A DNA stretch of 64,000 nt from Mycolicibacter sp. MU0102. Its GTDB lineage: Bacteria; Actinomycetota; Actinomycetes; Mycobacteriales; Mycobacteriaceae. The position numbers were made by a program, and so were the translations under genes. The notes beneath the pieces are model-generated. The model saw nothing but the letters and a program-made list of their open reading frames with translations, was not told the DNA's origin and searched no databases. The DNA lies in NCBI RefSeq assembly GCF_963378105.1, contig NZ_OY726398.1, forward strand, positions 2,604,001 through 2,668,000, written 5' to 3'. How positions within the stretch are numbered: the stretch's first letter is position 1; every line of letters starts with the position of its first letter. Below are positions 8,876 to 16,060 of this stretch, piece after piece.

Positions 8876-9985
8876 TCAGCGGTGCATGATCACCCCGCGA
8901 ATGTTTTTGCCGTCACGCAGATCCTGGTAGCCCTCGTTGACCTGCTCCAGGGTGTAGCGGCGGGTCACCAACTCGTCGAGCTTGAGCTGGCCCGCGTCGT
9001 AGAGGCGCAGCAGTCGCACGATGTCGTACTGCGGGTTCGCCCCACCGAACAGCGTGCCTTTGATCGTCTTTCCGAACAGGGCCAACATCGTGCCCGACAC
9101 CTGCACGTCGAGGTCCTCCAGCCGGGCCATCGCGGCGATGACGACGGTGCCGCCCTTGCCGACGGTGTTGATCGCGGCGGTCGTCACGGCCTCACCGAGG
9201 TCGCCGACGGTGATCAGCGCCTGGTCGGCCATCTGCCCCCAGGTCAGCTCGGCGATCTTGGCCATCGCCTCGTCGGCGGTGGCGAACGCGTGCGTGGCAC
9301 CCAGCTTCAAGGCGGTCTCGCGTTTGAACTCCACCGGGTCGACGGCCACCACGTACTTGGCGCCGGCGTGCGCCGCGCCTTGTACGGCGTTGATGCCGAC
9401 CCCGCCGATGCCGTAGATCACCACGGTGTCCCCGGCGCGCACCCCGCCGTCATAGTTGGCCGTCGCCCACCCGGTGGGCACGCCGCAGCCGGCCAGGACC
9501 GCGGTCTCCAGCGGCAGCCAGTCATCGACCTTGACCACCGAGTGCTGCGAGACGGTGGCCCGCTCGGCGAAGGTGCCCAGCATGCAGAACCCGCCGTAAT
9601 CGGTTCCACCGGAGTGGAACCGGAACGTGCCATCGGGCATGCAGCCCTCCAGGATGGTGGCCCCCATGTCGCACAGGTTCTGCCGTCCGGTCGAGCAGTA
9701 CCGGCAGGCTCCGCAACTGGGGATGAAGCAGCACACCACGTGATCGCCGGGCTTGACCTTGGTGACCCCGGAACCGACGTCCTCGATGATCCCGGAGCCT
9801 TCGTGTCCACCGACGATCGGGAACCGGGACGGCCAATCCCCGTCGGCCAGGTGCAGGTCCGAGTGACACAGCCCGGCCGCAGTGAACTTGATTAGCACCT
9901 CGCCCGGACCGGGCCCGTCGAGGTCCAATTCCATGATCTCGAAAGGCTGGTTGGGCGCATGCGCCACGGCGGCAATTGTTTTCAT
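8876..9985 (-). CDS. Zinc alcohol dehydrogenase, NDMA-dependent type
   Basis: Medium-chain dehydrogenase with a catalytic zinc site (AAGLCHSDLH, VGGHEGSG) and a structural zinc loop of four cysteines (CGACRYCSTGRQNLC). A Rossmann nucleotide motif (IYGIGGVGINAVQGAA) sits in the middle. The opening MKTIAAVAHAPNQPFE and overall pattern match the N,N-dimethyl-4-nitrosoaniline-dependent alcohol dehydrogenases of actinobacteria, in which the nicotinamide cofactor is tightly bound. The ATG at 9985 is chosen by family comparison; another ATG three codons upstream (9994) is possible. It stands alone between rarA and a DUF3097 gene and is not part of the M. tuberculosis backbone here. The physiological alcohol is unknown. 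Confidence 0.88.
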   Translation of the reverse strand: MKTIAAVAHAPNQPFEIMELDLDGPGPGEVLIKFTAAGLCHSDLHLADGDWPSRFPIVGGHEGSGIIEDVGSGVTKVKPGDHVVCCFIPSCGACRYCSTGRQNLCDMGATILEGCMPDGTFRFHSGGTDYGGFCMLGTFAERATVSQHSVVKVDDWLPLETAVLAGCGVPTGWATANYDGGVRAGDTVVIYGIGGVGINAVQGAAHAGAKYVVAVDPVEFKRETALKLGATHAFATADEAMAKIAELTWGQMADQALITVGDLGEAVTTAAINTVGKGGTVVIAAMARLEDLDVQVSGTMLALFGKTIKGTLFGGANPQYDIVRLLRLYDAGQLKLDELVTRRYTLEQVNEGYQDLRDGKNIRGVIMHR

Positions 9986-10080
9986 GCCTGCCATCCAACC
10001 GGCTCAGACGACCTCGGTGGCCCGATTCAGCCGAATCGCTAACCGCCGGTCCAGCTTCGCCTCTCCTCCGTCGAGGCTCG

Positions 10081-10932
10081 CTAACCGCCGGATTGAACCG
10101 GTTGCGTCACGAAGTCGATCAACTCCTCGACCCGGCCGATCAGATCCGGCTCCAGGTCGGTCCAGTCCCGCACCCGGCCCCGGATGCGCTGCCAGGCCGC
10201 GGCGATATCGGCCTGACCGGCGTGCGGCCAGCCCAGCGCGGCGCAGATCCCGTGCTTCCACTCCACGTTGCGGGGAATCTTGGGCCACGCCTGCATTCCG
10301 AGCCGCTCCGGCTTCACCGCCTGCCAGATGTCGATGTAGGGATGCCCGACGATCAGGGTGTGTGCACCGCCGGGTCCACGGCGCACCGCCTCGGCGATGC
10401 GAGTCTCCTTGGAGCCGTCGACCAGATGGTCGACCAGCACCCCGAGCCGGCGGCCGGGCCCGGGCTGGAATTCGGCGACGATGCCCGCCAGGTCATCGAT
10501 GCCGCCGAGGTATTCAACCACCACTCCCTCGATGCGCAGGTCCTCACCCCAGACCTGCTCGACGAGTTCGGCGTCGTGGCGGCCCTCCACGTAGATGCGG
10601 CTGGCCAGCGCGACCTTGGCGCGTGCGCCACGTACCGCCACCGAGCCCGACGCCGTCCGGACCGGCGCCGTGGGTGCGACCGGGCGAGGCTCGGTGAGAA
10701 TCACCGGCTTGCCGTCGATCAGATAGCCCGGGCCGACGGGGAAGCCGCGGGTGCGGCCGTGCCGGTCCTCCAGATCCATCCGCCCGTAGGCGATGCGCAC
10801 GACGGCCCCGACGAAGCCGCTTTCGGCGTCTTCGACCACCATGCCGCGCTCTAGAGGCACCTCCACCGAGCGGACTCTGCGGGCGGCGTGCGGGTTGCTG
10901 GCGAGGATGTCGGTTCCATAGCGGTCGGCCAC
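10081..10932 (-). CDS. DUF3097 family protein
   Basis: A 283-residue protein that I recognise as the actinobacterial DUF3097 family; function unknown. The N-terminal third (EVPLERGMVVEDAESGFVG, RTRGFPVGPGYLIDGKPV) looks like a small beta-rich domain. The C-terminal half has YVEGRHDAELVEQVWG followed by LGVLVDHLVDGSKE. These resemble the glutamate and paired-acid motifs of Toprim-like nucleotidyl domains; that link is inference. No signal peptide or membrane segment is seen. It is divergent from the rpf gene across a 417-bp intergenic region. A 13-bp sequence covering its last codons and stop is repeated 42 bp further downstream (10037-10049). Confidence 0.75.
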   Translation of the reverse strand: MADRYGTDILASNPHAARRVRSVEVPLERGMVVEDAESGFVGAVVRIAYGRMDLEDRHGRTRGFPVGPGYLIDGKPVILTEPRPVAPTAPVRTASGSVAVRGARAKVALASRIYVEGRHDAELVEQVWGEDLRIEGVVVEYLGGIDDLAGIVAEFQPGPGRRLGVLVDHLVDGSKETRIAEAVRRGPGGAHTLIVGHPYIDIWQAVKPERLGMQAWPKIPRNVEWKHGICAALGWPHAGQADIAAAWQRIRGRVRDWTDLEPDLIGRVEELIDFVTQPVQSGG

Positions 10933-11100
10933 CCGAGGCAGCCTAGCGCCGATCGCGAGCCCGGCGGAGCCGGGCGCGGCGGGTCGGGGCCATCCGCCTA
11001 GGGGCGTCCGGCCATGCCGCCGGGGAACCGGGTGCGCGATTCCGGCGATTTTTTCTCGGCCAGCCCACGCCGGGAGGCCCCTTCTCCGCGACTAGCCAAC

Positions 11101-11340
11101 TACCACTCTGGCCCCAATAGTCACTTCAGCAACATTAGCAACTCAAAATTCTCTTAATTTCTAAGAGATCTCTCGCAACATACGTAACAATCACAACTTC
11201 GTTAACTCAAACAACTGCTGTTTACTTTTGCCTCAATTTATAACAACAAACCCATTTGCATCTTTAGGTGACCAAAATGTGCAATTTCATCATTTATCGC
11301 GTTATGCTCTGAAACCTCACTGATAGACACCTATCACGGA
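11101..11340 (+). promoter_or_regulatory. AT-rich leader/promoter region of the rpf gene
   Basis: By direct count this 240-bp stretch is about 38% GC, against roughly two-thirds in surrounding genes. It contains no ORF of note. A possible -10 element (TATGCT, 11303-11308) lies near the gene, and GGAGG (11338-11342) is 7 nt before the rpf ATG. Such AT-rich islands in mycobacteria are typical binding sites for the silencer Lsr2, which would fit conditional expression of a resuscitation factor; this is inference. The preceding bases 10933-11100 are GC-rich and show nothing recognisable. Confidence 0.6.
11321..11336 (+). promoter_or_regulatory. Hairpin just upstream of the rpf Shine-Dalgarno
   Basis: TGATAG-ACAC-CTATCA is a perfect 6-bp inverted repeat with a 4-nt loop. 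It ends one base before the GGAGG ribosome-binding site. It could be a protein operator or an RNA stem that affects translation initiation. Confidence 0.45.
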
Positions 11341-11349
11341 GGTTGTGAT

Positions 11350-11778
11350 ATGTACCGGAACACGGCACGGCGTGTCGTGCAGTTTGGACGGCGGCAGCTG
11401 ACTTGGGCCACGTCCGGGCTGATCACCGGGGGGATTGTGGGCACACTGCTGTCTTCAGCCGGCGTGGCTCATGCAGACAACATGGCGATGGGCTGGGATG
11501 CGGTCGCCCAATGCGAATCGGGCGGCAACTGGGCCGCCGATACCGGTAATGGCTTCTACGGCGGTTTGCAGTTCAAGCCATCGACGTGGCGCGCATTCGG
11601 CGGTGTGGGATCTCCGGCGAAAGCGTCGCGAGAAGAACAGATCGCGGTCGCCACTCGGGTTCTCGATGAGCAGGGTCCGTATGCCTGGCCGAAATGCGGG
11701 CCGGGACGCGTATTCCCGTCGTCGGTGAAGGGCTGGGTGCCGCCGGCAATGCGTCAGCTGCTCAAACCGTTCTGGTGA
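11350..11778 (+). CDS. Resuscitation-promoting factor (RpfC/D/E-like), secreted
   Basis: Secreted peptidoglycan-cleaving protein with the lysozyme/transglycosylase-like Rpf domain. Residues 1-42 form a signal peptide with a basic start (RRVVQFGRRQL), a hydrophobic core (GLITGGIVGTLL) and an AHA cleavage region. The mature domain begins WDAVAQCESGGNW, where Glu56 is the expected catalytic residue. Cys55 and Cys116 should form the conserved disulfide. GFYGGLQFKPSTW and SREEQIAVATRVL are further family signatures. At 142 residues with no LysM or other extra domain it belongs with the short Rpfs. It is preceded by a good GGAGG site and an exceptionally AT-rich leader, suggesting tight regulation. 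I cannot assign it to one of RpfC, D or E. Confidence 0.93.
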   Translation: MYRNTARRVVQFGRRQLTWATSGLITGGIVGTLLSSAGVAHADNMAMGWDAVAQCESGGNWAADTGNGFYGGLQFKPSTWRAFGGVGSPAKASREEQIAVATRVLDEQGPYAWPKCGPGRVFPSSVKGWVPPAMRQLLKPFW

Positions 11779-11784
11779 GCCCGG

Positions 11785-12198
11785 CTACGGCGCCTTCGCC
11801 GACAGCACCGCCTGGGTCTGGGTGACCCGGGCGACCAGCTTGCCGTTGTCGTCGGTCAGGTCGGTCTGCACGACGATCGTCGTACGGCCGACGTGCAGCG
11901 GAATGCTGGTCGCCGTCACCACGCCCGCACGCACCGCGCGGAAGAAGTTGGTCTTCGACTCGATCGTCGAGGTGCTCGCGCCCTGCGGCAGGTTGACCAC
12001 CGCGCACACCGCTCCGGCGGTGTCGGCAAACGCCATCAGCGCTCCCCCGTGCAGCATGCCACCGGTGGTGCAGCGCTCCGGAGCCCACGGCATGGTCGCG
12101 CGCACCTCTTGGGGTGACAGTTCAGCGATCTCGATCTGCAACGCCGCCGCGAACGGCATGTTGGCGACGACCAGGCGGGCGAACTCAGCCGAATCCAT
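11785..12198 (-). CDS. PaaI-family hotdog-fold thioesterase
   Basis: A 137-residue single hotdog domain. The family signature GGMLHGGALMAFADTAGA contains the HGG motif and the catalytic acidic residue (Asp in FADTA). FFRAVRAGVVTATSIPLHVGRTT follows as the typical central strand pair. These enzymes hydrolyse acyl-CoA thioesters such as phenylacetyl-CoA derivatives; the substrate here is unknown. It lies between rpf (convergent, 6 bp apart) and aspS (same strand, 44 bp away). There is no sign of secretion. Confidence 0.88.
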   Translation of the reverse strand: MDSAEFARLVVANMPFAAALQIEIAELSPQEVRATMPWAPERCTTGGMLHGGALMAFADTAGAVCAVVNLPQGASTSTIESKTNFFRAVRAGVVTATSIPLHVGRTTIVVQTDLTDDNGKLVARVTQTQAVLSAKAP

Positions 12199-12242
12199 GC
12201 CGTCAGCCTTGCCGACCGCCCCGCCGCTGTCTAGCGCCTACC

Positions 12243-14012
12243 TCAGCGCTGTTGGGGCACCGCGTCGATGCCGGCTTCCTTGCGCTGCGCAGCGGTGATC
12301 GGCGCCGGTGCGTCGGTCAGCGGATCGATGCCGCCACCGGACTTCGGGAACGCAATGACCTCGCGGATCGAGTCGACACCGGCCAGCAATGCCACCACCC
12401 GGTCCCAGCCGAACGCCAGACCGCCGTGCGGCGGTGCACCGAAACTGAAGGCGTCCAAAAGGAATCCGAATTTCTCGTTCGCCGACGCCTCGTCGATCCC
12501 CATGACCTTGAAGACCTGCTGCTGAATGTCGCGGCGGTGAATACGGATCGAGCCGCCGCCGATCTCGTTGCCGTTGCACACCACGTCATAGGCGTCCGCG
12601 AGCACCGAGCCGGGGTCGGTCTCCACACTGCCGGCGTGCTCCGGCTTGGGCGAGGTAAAGGCGTGGTGCACCGCAGTCCACGCGCCGGAGCCGACGGCCA
12701 CGTCGCCGGCGGCGGTGGCGTCGTCGGCGGGCTCGAACAGCGGAGGGTCGACCACCCAGGTGAACGCCCAGGCGTCCGGGTCGATCAGGTCCAGGCGCCG
12801 AGCGATCTCACCACGAGCCGCCCCCAACAGCGCGCGAGACTGCTTGGCAGGTCCGGCCGCAAAGAAGATGCAGTCCCCCGGCGCCGCACCCACGTGCCCG
12901 GCCAGCCCGGCACGCTCAGCATCGGTCAGGTTCTTGGCCACCGGCCCGGACAGCTCTCCGTCCTCGCCGACCAGCACGTACGCCAGGCCCTTGGCGCCGC
13001 GCTGCTTGGCCCACTCCTGCCAGCCGTCCAGCGTCCGGCGCGGCTGCGACGCCCCGCCGGGCATGACGACCGCACCCACGTACGGGGCCTGGAAGACCCG
13101 GAAGGTGGTGTCGGAGAAGAACTCTGTGCACTCCACCAGTTCCAGGCCGAAACGCAGGTCGGGCTTGTCGGAGCCGAACCGGCGCATCGCGTCGGCGTAG
13201 GTCATCCGAGGCAGCGGCAACGGCAGGTCGTAGCCGATCAGCGCCCACAGCGCCTTGAGCACCGCTTCGGCGATGCCGATCACGTCCTCGGAGTCGACGA
13301 AGCTCATCTCCAGGTCCAGCTGGGTGAACTCCGGCTGCCGGTCGGCGCGGAAGTCCTCGTCGCGGTAGCAACGGGCGATCTGGTAGTAGCGCTCCATGCC
13401 GGCCACCATCAGCAGCTGCTTGAACAGCTGTGGACTCTGCGGCAGCGCGTAGAACGAACCGGGCTGCAGCCGCGCCGGAACCAGGAAGTCGCGGGCACCT
13501 TCGGGAGTGGAGCGGGTCAGCGTGGGCGTTTCGATCTCGACGAAGTTTTGCTCCGCCAGCACCGAACGGGCGGCCGCGTTGGCCCGCGAACGAAGTCGCA
13601 GTGCGGCGCCGGGCCCGTCTTCGCGACGCAGATCCAGGTAGCGATGCTTGAGCCGGGCTTCCTCGCCGGCGGACTCGTCGAGCTGAAACGGCAAAGCGGC
13701 AGACTCATTGAGAACCGTCAACCCCGTCGCGTTGATCTCGATGGCCCCGGTGGGCAGATCGGGATTCTCATTGCCTTCGGGGCGAACCTCGACGACACCG
13801 GTGACCGCCACGCAGAACTCGGCCCGCAGACGGTGCGCCTGCTCCAGGACAGCGGCGTCGCGGAACACCACCTGCGCCACCCCGGAGGCGTCGCGCAGGT
13901 CGATGAAGATGACACCGCCGTGGTCACGTCGACGCGCCACCCAACCGGCAAGCGTGACGCTGAGCCCGGCGTCGTTAGCCCGCAGTGAGCCGGCGTCGTG
14001 GCTGCGCAGCAC
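12243..14012 (-). CDS. aspS: Aspartate--tRNA ligase (probably non-discriminating)
   Basis: Class II synthetase of 589 residues with the bacterial-type layout: an N-terminal OB-fold anticodon domain (VTLAGWVARRRDHGGVIFIDLRD), a catalytic core and an inserted GAD domain. Motif 2 appears as RCYRDEDFRADRQPEFTQLD and motif 3 as LAFGWDRVVALLAG. The start is GTG, preceded by a strong AAGGGGG site. Mycobacteria generally lack AsnRS and use AspRS plus GatCAB to make Asn-tRNA(Asn), so this enzyme is expected to charge both tRNA(Asp) and tRNA(Asn). That is known for the group, not shown here. Backbone gene (Rv2572c position). Confidence 0.97.
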   Translation of the reverse strand: MLRSHDAGSLRANDAGLSVTLAGWVARRRDHGGVIFIDLRDASGVAQVVFRDAAVLEQAHRLRAEFCVAVTGVVEVRPEGNENPDLPTGAIEINATGLTVLNESAALPFQLDESAGEEARLKHRYLDLRREDGPGAALRLRSRANAAARSVLAEQNFVEIETPTLTRSTPEGARDFLVPARLQPGSFYALPQSPQLFKQLLMVAGMERYYQIARCYRDEDFRADRQPEFTQLDLEMSFVDSEDVIGIAEAVLKALWALIGYDLPLPLPRMTYADAMRRFGSDKPDLRFGLELVECTEFFSDTTFRVFQAPYVGAVVMPGGASQPRRTLDGWQEWAKQRGAKGLAYVLVGEDGELSGPVAKNLTDAERAGLAGHVGAAPGDCIFFAAGPAKQSRALLGAARGEIARRLDLIDPDAWAFTWVVDPPLFEPADDATAAGDVAVGSGAWTAVHHAFTSPKPEHAGSVETDPGSVLADAYDVVCNGNEIGGGSIRIHRRDIQQQVFKVMGIDEASANEKFGFLLDAFSFGAPPHGGLAFGWDRVVALLAGVDSIREVIAFPKSGGGIDPLTDAPAPITAAQRKEAGIDAVPQQR

Positions 14013-14107
14013 GAAATACCCCCTTGGTGACGGTTAGTTCGATAACGGTTTGACGGTCGCCAAGTCTAGAGCCCTCTCGTGACACTGCCCCGCGCCGGTC
14101 GGTGCTT

Positions 14108-14122
14108 TAAGCTGGCTCACTG
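14108..14122 (+). promoter_or_regulatory. Putative leaderless promoter
   Basis: TAAGCT (14108-14113) fits the mycobacterial -10 pattern TANNNT and ends 8 nt before the GTG start at 14122. No Shine-Dalgarno is present. The spacing suggests that the transcript begins at the GTG itself. Confidence 0.45.
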
Positions 14123-15219
14123 TGACTAACGGCACCGATGACCTCGACTTTGACTACGACGACGAGGACGAAGACGAGGACTACGACGAGGCCGACGCCC
14201 CTAAACAGAACAAGAGCCTCAAATGGGGGTTGGCCGCGGTAGTCGTGCTGGCCGTGGTTGCTCTGGTGTTGGTCGCGGTGGTGTTGCTGGGCGGTGACCC
14301 CGGCAAGAGTTCGCTGGACGGCTCGGCCTCCAGCCGCAGCGCGGCGACGGCGGGTATCGCCAGCGCGGACGACACGGCTCCGGTCTCGATCATCATGGAT
14401 GACCCCAGTTGTACCGCGTGGACATCGATCAGCAGCAACCTGTCGAGCACCCTGTCGATGCTGGGACAGGGGAAGTGGAATGAGCGCGACCAGTCGATTC
14501 CGGCTTCGGCGTGGAGTGACGAGCAGAAGAAGCAGTACCTGGCCGCCGGCCAGGTGGTGCGCAACGCTGCCGCCCAGACCGTCGGTCTGGTGAAGTTGAC
14601 CCCGCACCGGGTGATGCGCGAACTCTACGAGCAGTTCATCGCTTACGCGCGGACCTTCGTCGAGCACATTCCCACCTACACCGAGCGGGACGCCGCCCTG
14701 GCCGGCACTGCGCACAGTGCGGCATCGGCGCTGGCGGCGATCTGCGCCGCCGCCAACAACGGCTCGGCGGCGACCCGCGCCCCGCTGGTCGAAGCGCAGA
14801 GCGCGCCCACGAAGACCGCCTCGCCGGGCAACCCGGCCAACCCGCAGCGATACCTGACCGGATCTAATCCGGTGTGCGCGGACTGGAAGGCCACGCTGGA
14901 CAAGTTCGGGGTCGACGCCGCCGAATGGCACGGGATCGACCCCAGCATCCCGGGGACCTACTGGAACCCGCAGCAGAAGGCGGTCAACCTGGCGGTGGGT
15001 CCCATCATGATCAGCCTGGCCAACAAGATGCAGCAGCTGGGCCGCCGCAGCAATAACCCCACCCTGCAGGACTTCGCGGAGCTGTCCGCCCAGTACCGGC
15101 GGGCGTTCGTGTTGGCGCTGCCGACCTACGACCCGACCGACAACTACCTGGCCAATGCCGCGACGTTCCTGTCCACCACGGTGCTGGGTGCATGCTCGTC
15201 GGCAGCGATCACGGGCTGA
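14122..15219 (+). CDS. Membrane-anchored protein with acidic N-terminus, unknown function
   Basis: I do not recognise a named family. The 365-residue protein starts with a very acidic cytoplasmic tail (DDLDFDYDDEDEDEDYDEAD), then KQNKSLKWG and one transmembrane helix (about residues 35-58). The remaining roughly 300 residues are presumably outside the membrane. That part seems to be two related halves: each has a CTAW/CADW-type start (DDPSCTAWTSISSNL; NPVCADWKATLDKFG), an ID-x-SIP or SIPASAW segment and a YxRxF...PTY block (YARTFVEHIPTY; YRRAFVLALPTYDPTD). This suggests an internal duplication. It is divergent from aspS and ends at a strong hairpin terminator. Probably a single-pass cell-envelope protein. 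Confidence 0.75.
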   Translation: MTNGTDDLDFDYDDEDEDEDYDEADAPKQNKSLKWGLAAVVVLAVVALVLVAVVLLGGDPGKSSLDGSASSRSAATAGIASADDTAPVSIIMDDPSCTAWTSISSNLSSTLSMLGQGKWNERDQSIPASAWSDEQKKQYLAAGQVVRNAAAQTVGLVKLTPHRVMRELYEQFIAYARTFVEHIPTYTERDAALAGTAHSAASALAAICAAANNGSAATRAPLVEAQSAPTKTASPGNPANPQRYLTGSNPVCADWKATLDKFGVDAAEWHGIDPSIPGTYWNPQQKAVNLAVGPIMISLANKMQQLGRRSNNPTLQDFAELSAQYRRAFVLALPTYDPTDNYLANAATFLSTTVLGACSSAAITG

Positions 15220-15243
15220 CCACAGCACACTAGACGCGCTGAC

Positions 15244-15277
15244 ACAGTGGCCGGGGCTGATTAGCCCCGGCCACTGT
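15244..15277 (+). terminator. Strong hairpin downstream of the acidic membrane-protein gene
   Basis: A perfect 15-bp inverted repeat (ACAGTGGCCGGGGCT, loop GATT, then its complement) lies 25 bp after the stop at 15219. It has no clear U-tract, as is common in mycobacteria. Confidence 0.7.
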
Positions 15278-15313
15278 CGGCTTAGCGCCGGCCGTCCCGC
15301 TCTCCCCAGAATG

Positions 15314-15353
15314 CAAGAAACCGGCGCAGCCCGCAGGCTGCGCCGGTTTCTTG
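15314..15353 (-). terminator. Strong terminator of the PE-PPE-esxM-esxN operon
   Basis: A perfect 18-bp stem with a 4-nt loop sits 17 bp after the esxN stop. On the minus strand its second arm ends in GGTTTCTTG, giving a short T-rich tail. It converges with the hairpin of the opposite gene, so this is a bidirectional termination zone. Confidence 0.8.
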
Positions 15354-15370
15354 ATCGCGATTGGCTTGGG

Positions 15371-15655
15371 TCAGGCCCAGCTGGAGCCGACCGAAGCGTC
15401 GGTGTTGGCCATGTTGTTGCCGGCCGACTGCACCTTCTGACCGTGGCTGTTGGCCTGCTCGTAGATCACCGCGAAGTTGCGGCCCAACTGCGCCACAAAC
15501 TCCTGGCACGCCACCGAACCGGCGCCACCCCAGAAGTCACCGGCGGCCAGCACATCGTGCACGATCGCCTGGTGCTCAGCCTCCAACGAAGCAGCCTGGG
15601 CACGAATCAACGCACCGTGGGCATCCACATCACCGAACTGGTAATTGATCGACAT
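15371..15655 (-). CDS. esxN: WXG100 protein, EsxN/EsxI family (ESX-5 type)
   Basis: A 94-residue helical-hairpin Esx protein. The start MSINYQFGDVDAHGALIRAQ and the end NNMANTDASVGSSWA are the signature of the EsxN/EsxI/EsxL/EsxO/EsxV group exported by ESX-5. The turn carries the WXG motif (DFWGGAG). It pairs with the EsxM-like protein encoded 20 bp upstream. No secretion machinery is encoded nearby, so it must rely on an ESX-5 apparatus elsewhere. GGAGAA lies upstream of the ATG. Closely similar copies probably exist in the genome, as in M. tuberculosis. Confidence 0.93.
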   Translation of the reverse strand: MSINYQFGDVDAHGALIRAQAASLEAEHQAIVHDVLAAGDFWGGAGSVACQEFVAQLGRNFAVIYEQANSHGQKVQSAGNNMANTDASVGSSWA

Positions 15656-15675
15656 GTTCGTGGTTCTCCTTCTGC

Positions 15676-15975
15676 CTAGCTGCCCGACAGGATCTGCTGC
15701 GACGCAGCTTCCTGCTGCTCGTAGTGGTTAGCGTCGCGAATAAGACCGTCGCGCACACCGTGCAACATGTTCACGATGTTGCGGAACGCGGTCTGCATCT
15801 GACCCATGGTGTCCATCGAAGTCCGCTCCGCCAGACCACCCCAGCCAGCACCGGAGATGTTCGTCGAGGACGCCCACATCCGACGAGCCTCGTCCTCCAC
15901 CGTCTGCGCGTGCACATCAAAACGGCCCGCCATCGAACGCATCGCGTCCGGATCAGTCATAAAACGTGTTGCCAT
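15676..15975 (-). CDS. esxM: WXG100 protein, EsxM/EsxJ family (ESX-5 type)
   Basis: A 99-residue Esx partner. MATRFMTDPDAMRSMAGRF, DEARRMWASSTNISGAGW and FRNIVNMLHGVRDGLIRDA match the EsxM/EsxJ/EsxK/EsxP/EsxW group. The turn motif is GWGG. The C-terminal flexible tail has the general type VII secretion signal YxxxE (YEQQE). AGAGGGAGAA precedes the ATG at a good distance. It is expected to form a 1:1 heterodimer with the EsxN-like protein, secreted through ESX-5. It is the third gene of a PE-PPE-esxM-esxN operon. Confidence 0.93.
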   Translation of the reverse strand: MATRFMTDPDAMRSMAGRFDVHAQTVEDEARRMWASSTNISGAGWGGLAERTSMDTMGQMQTAFRNIVNMLHGVRDGLIRDANHYEQQEAASQQILSGS

Positions 15976-16060
15976 GCTTTTTCTCCCTCTTGCTCTTCAA
16001 TTCGTTGTGATAGCCGGGCGCCGACCCGGCGGACACGTGTGTGTGTTCAGGCCCCTTCCG

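Noticed and set aside
10037..10091. 13-bp direct repeat CGCTAACCGCCGG as an insertion-site duplication
   Set aside because: The copies are only 42 bp apart with no element between them. A small local duplication of the gene's 3' end explains it.
12114..13988. 624-codon open frame on the plus strand
   Set aside because: It is antisense to aspS, whose motifs are complete; the frame arises from high-GC codon bias.
15244..15353. The two long hairpins as ends of a small insertion element
   Set aside because: Their sequences differ and each fits as terminator of the gene ending beside it.
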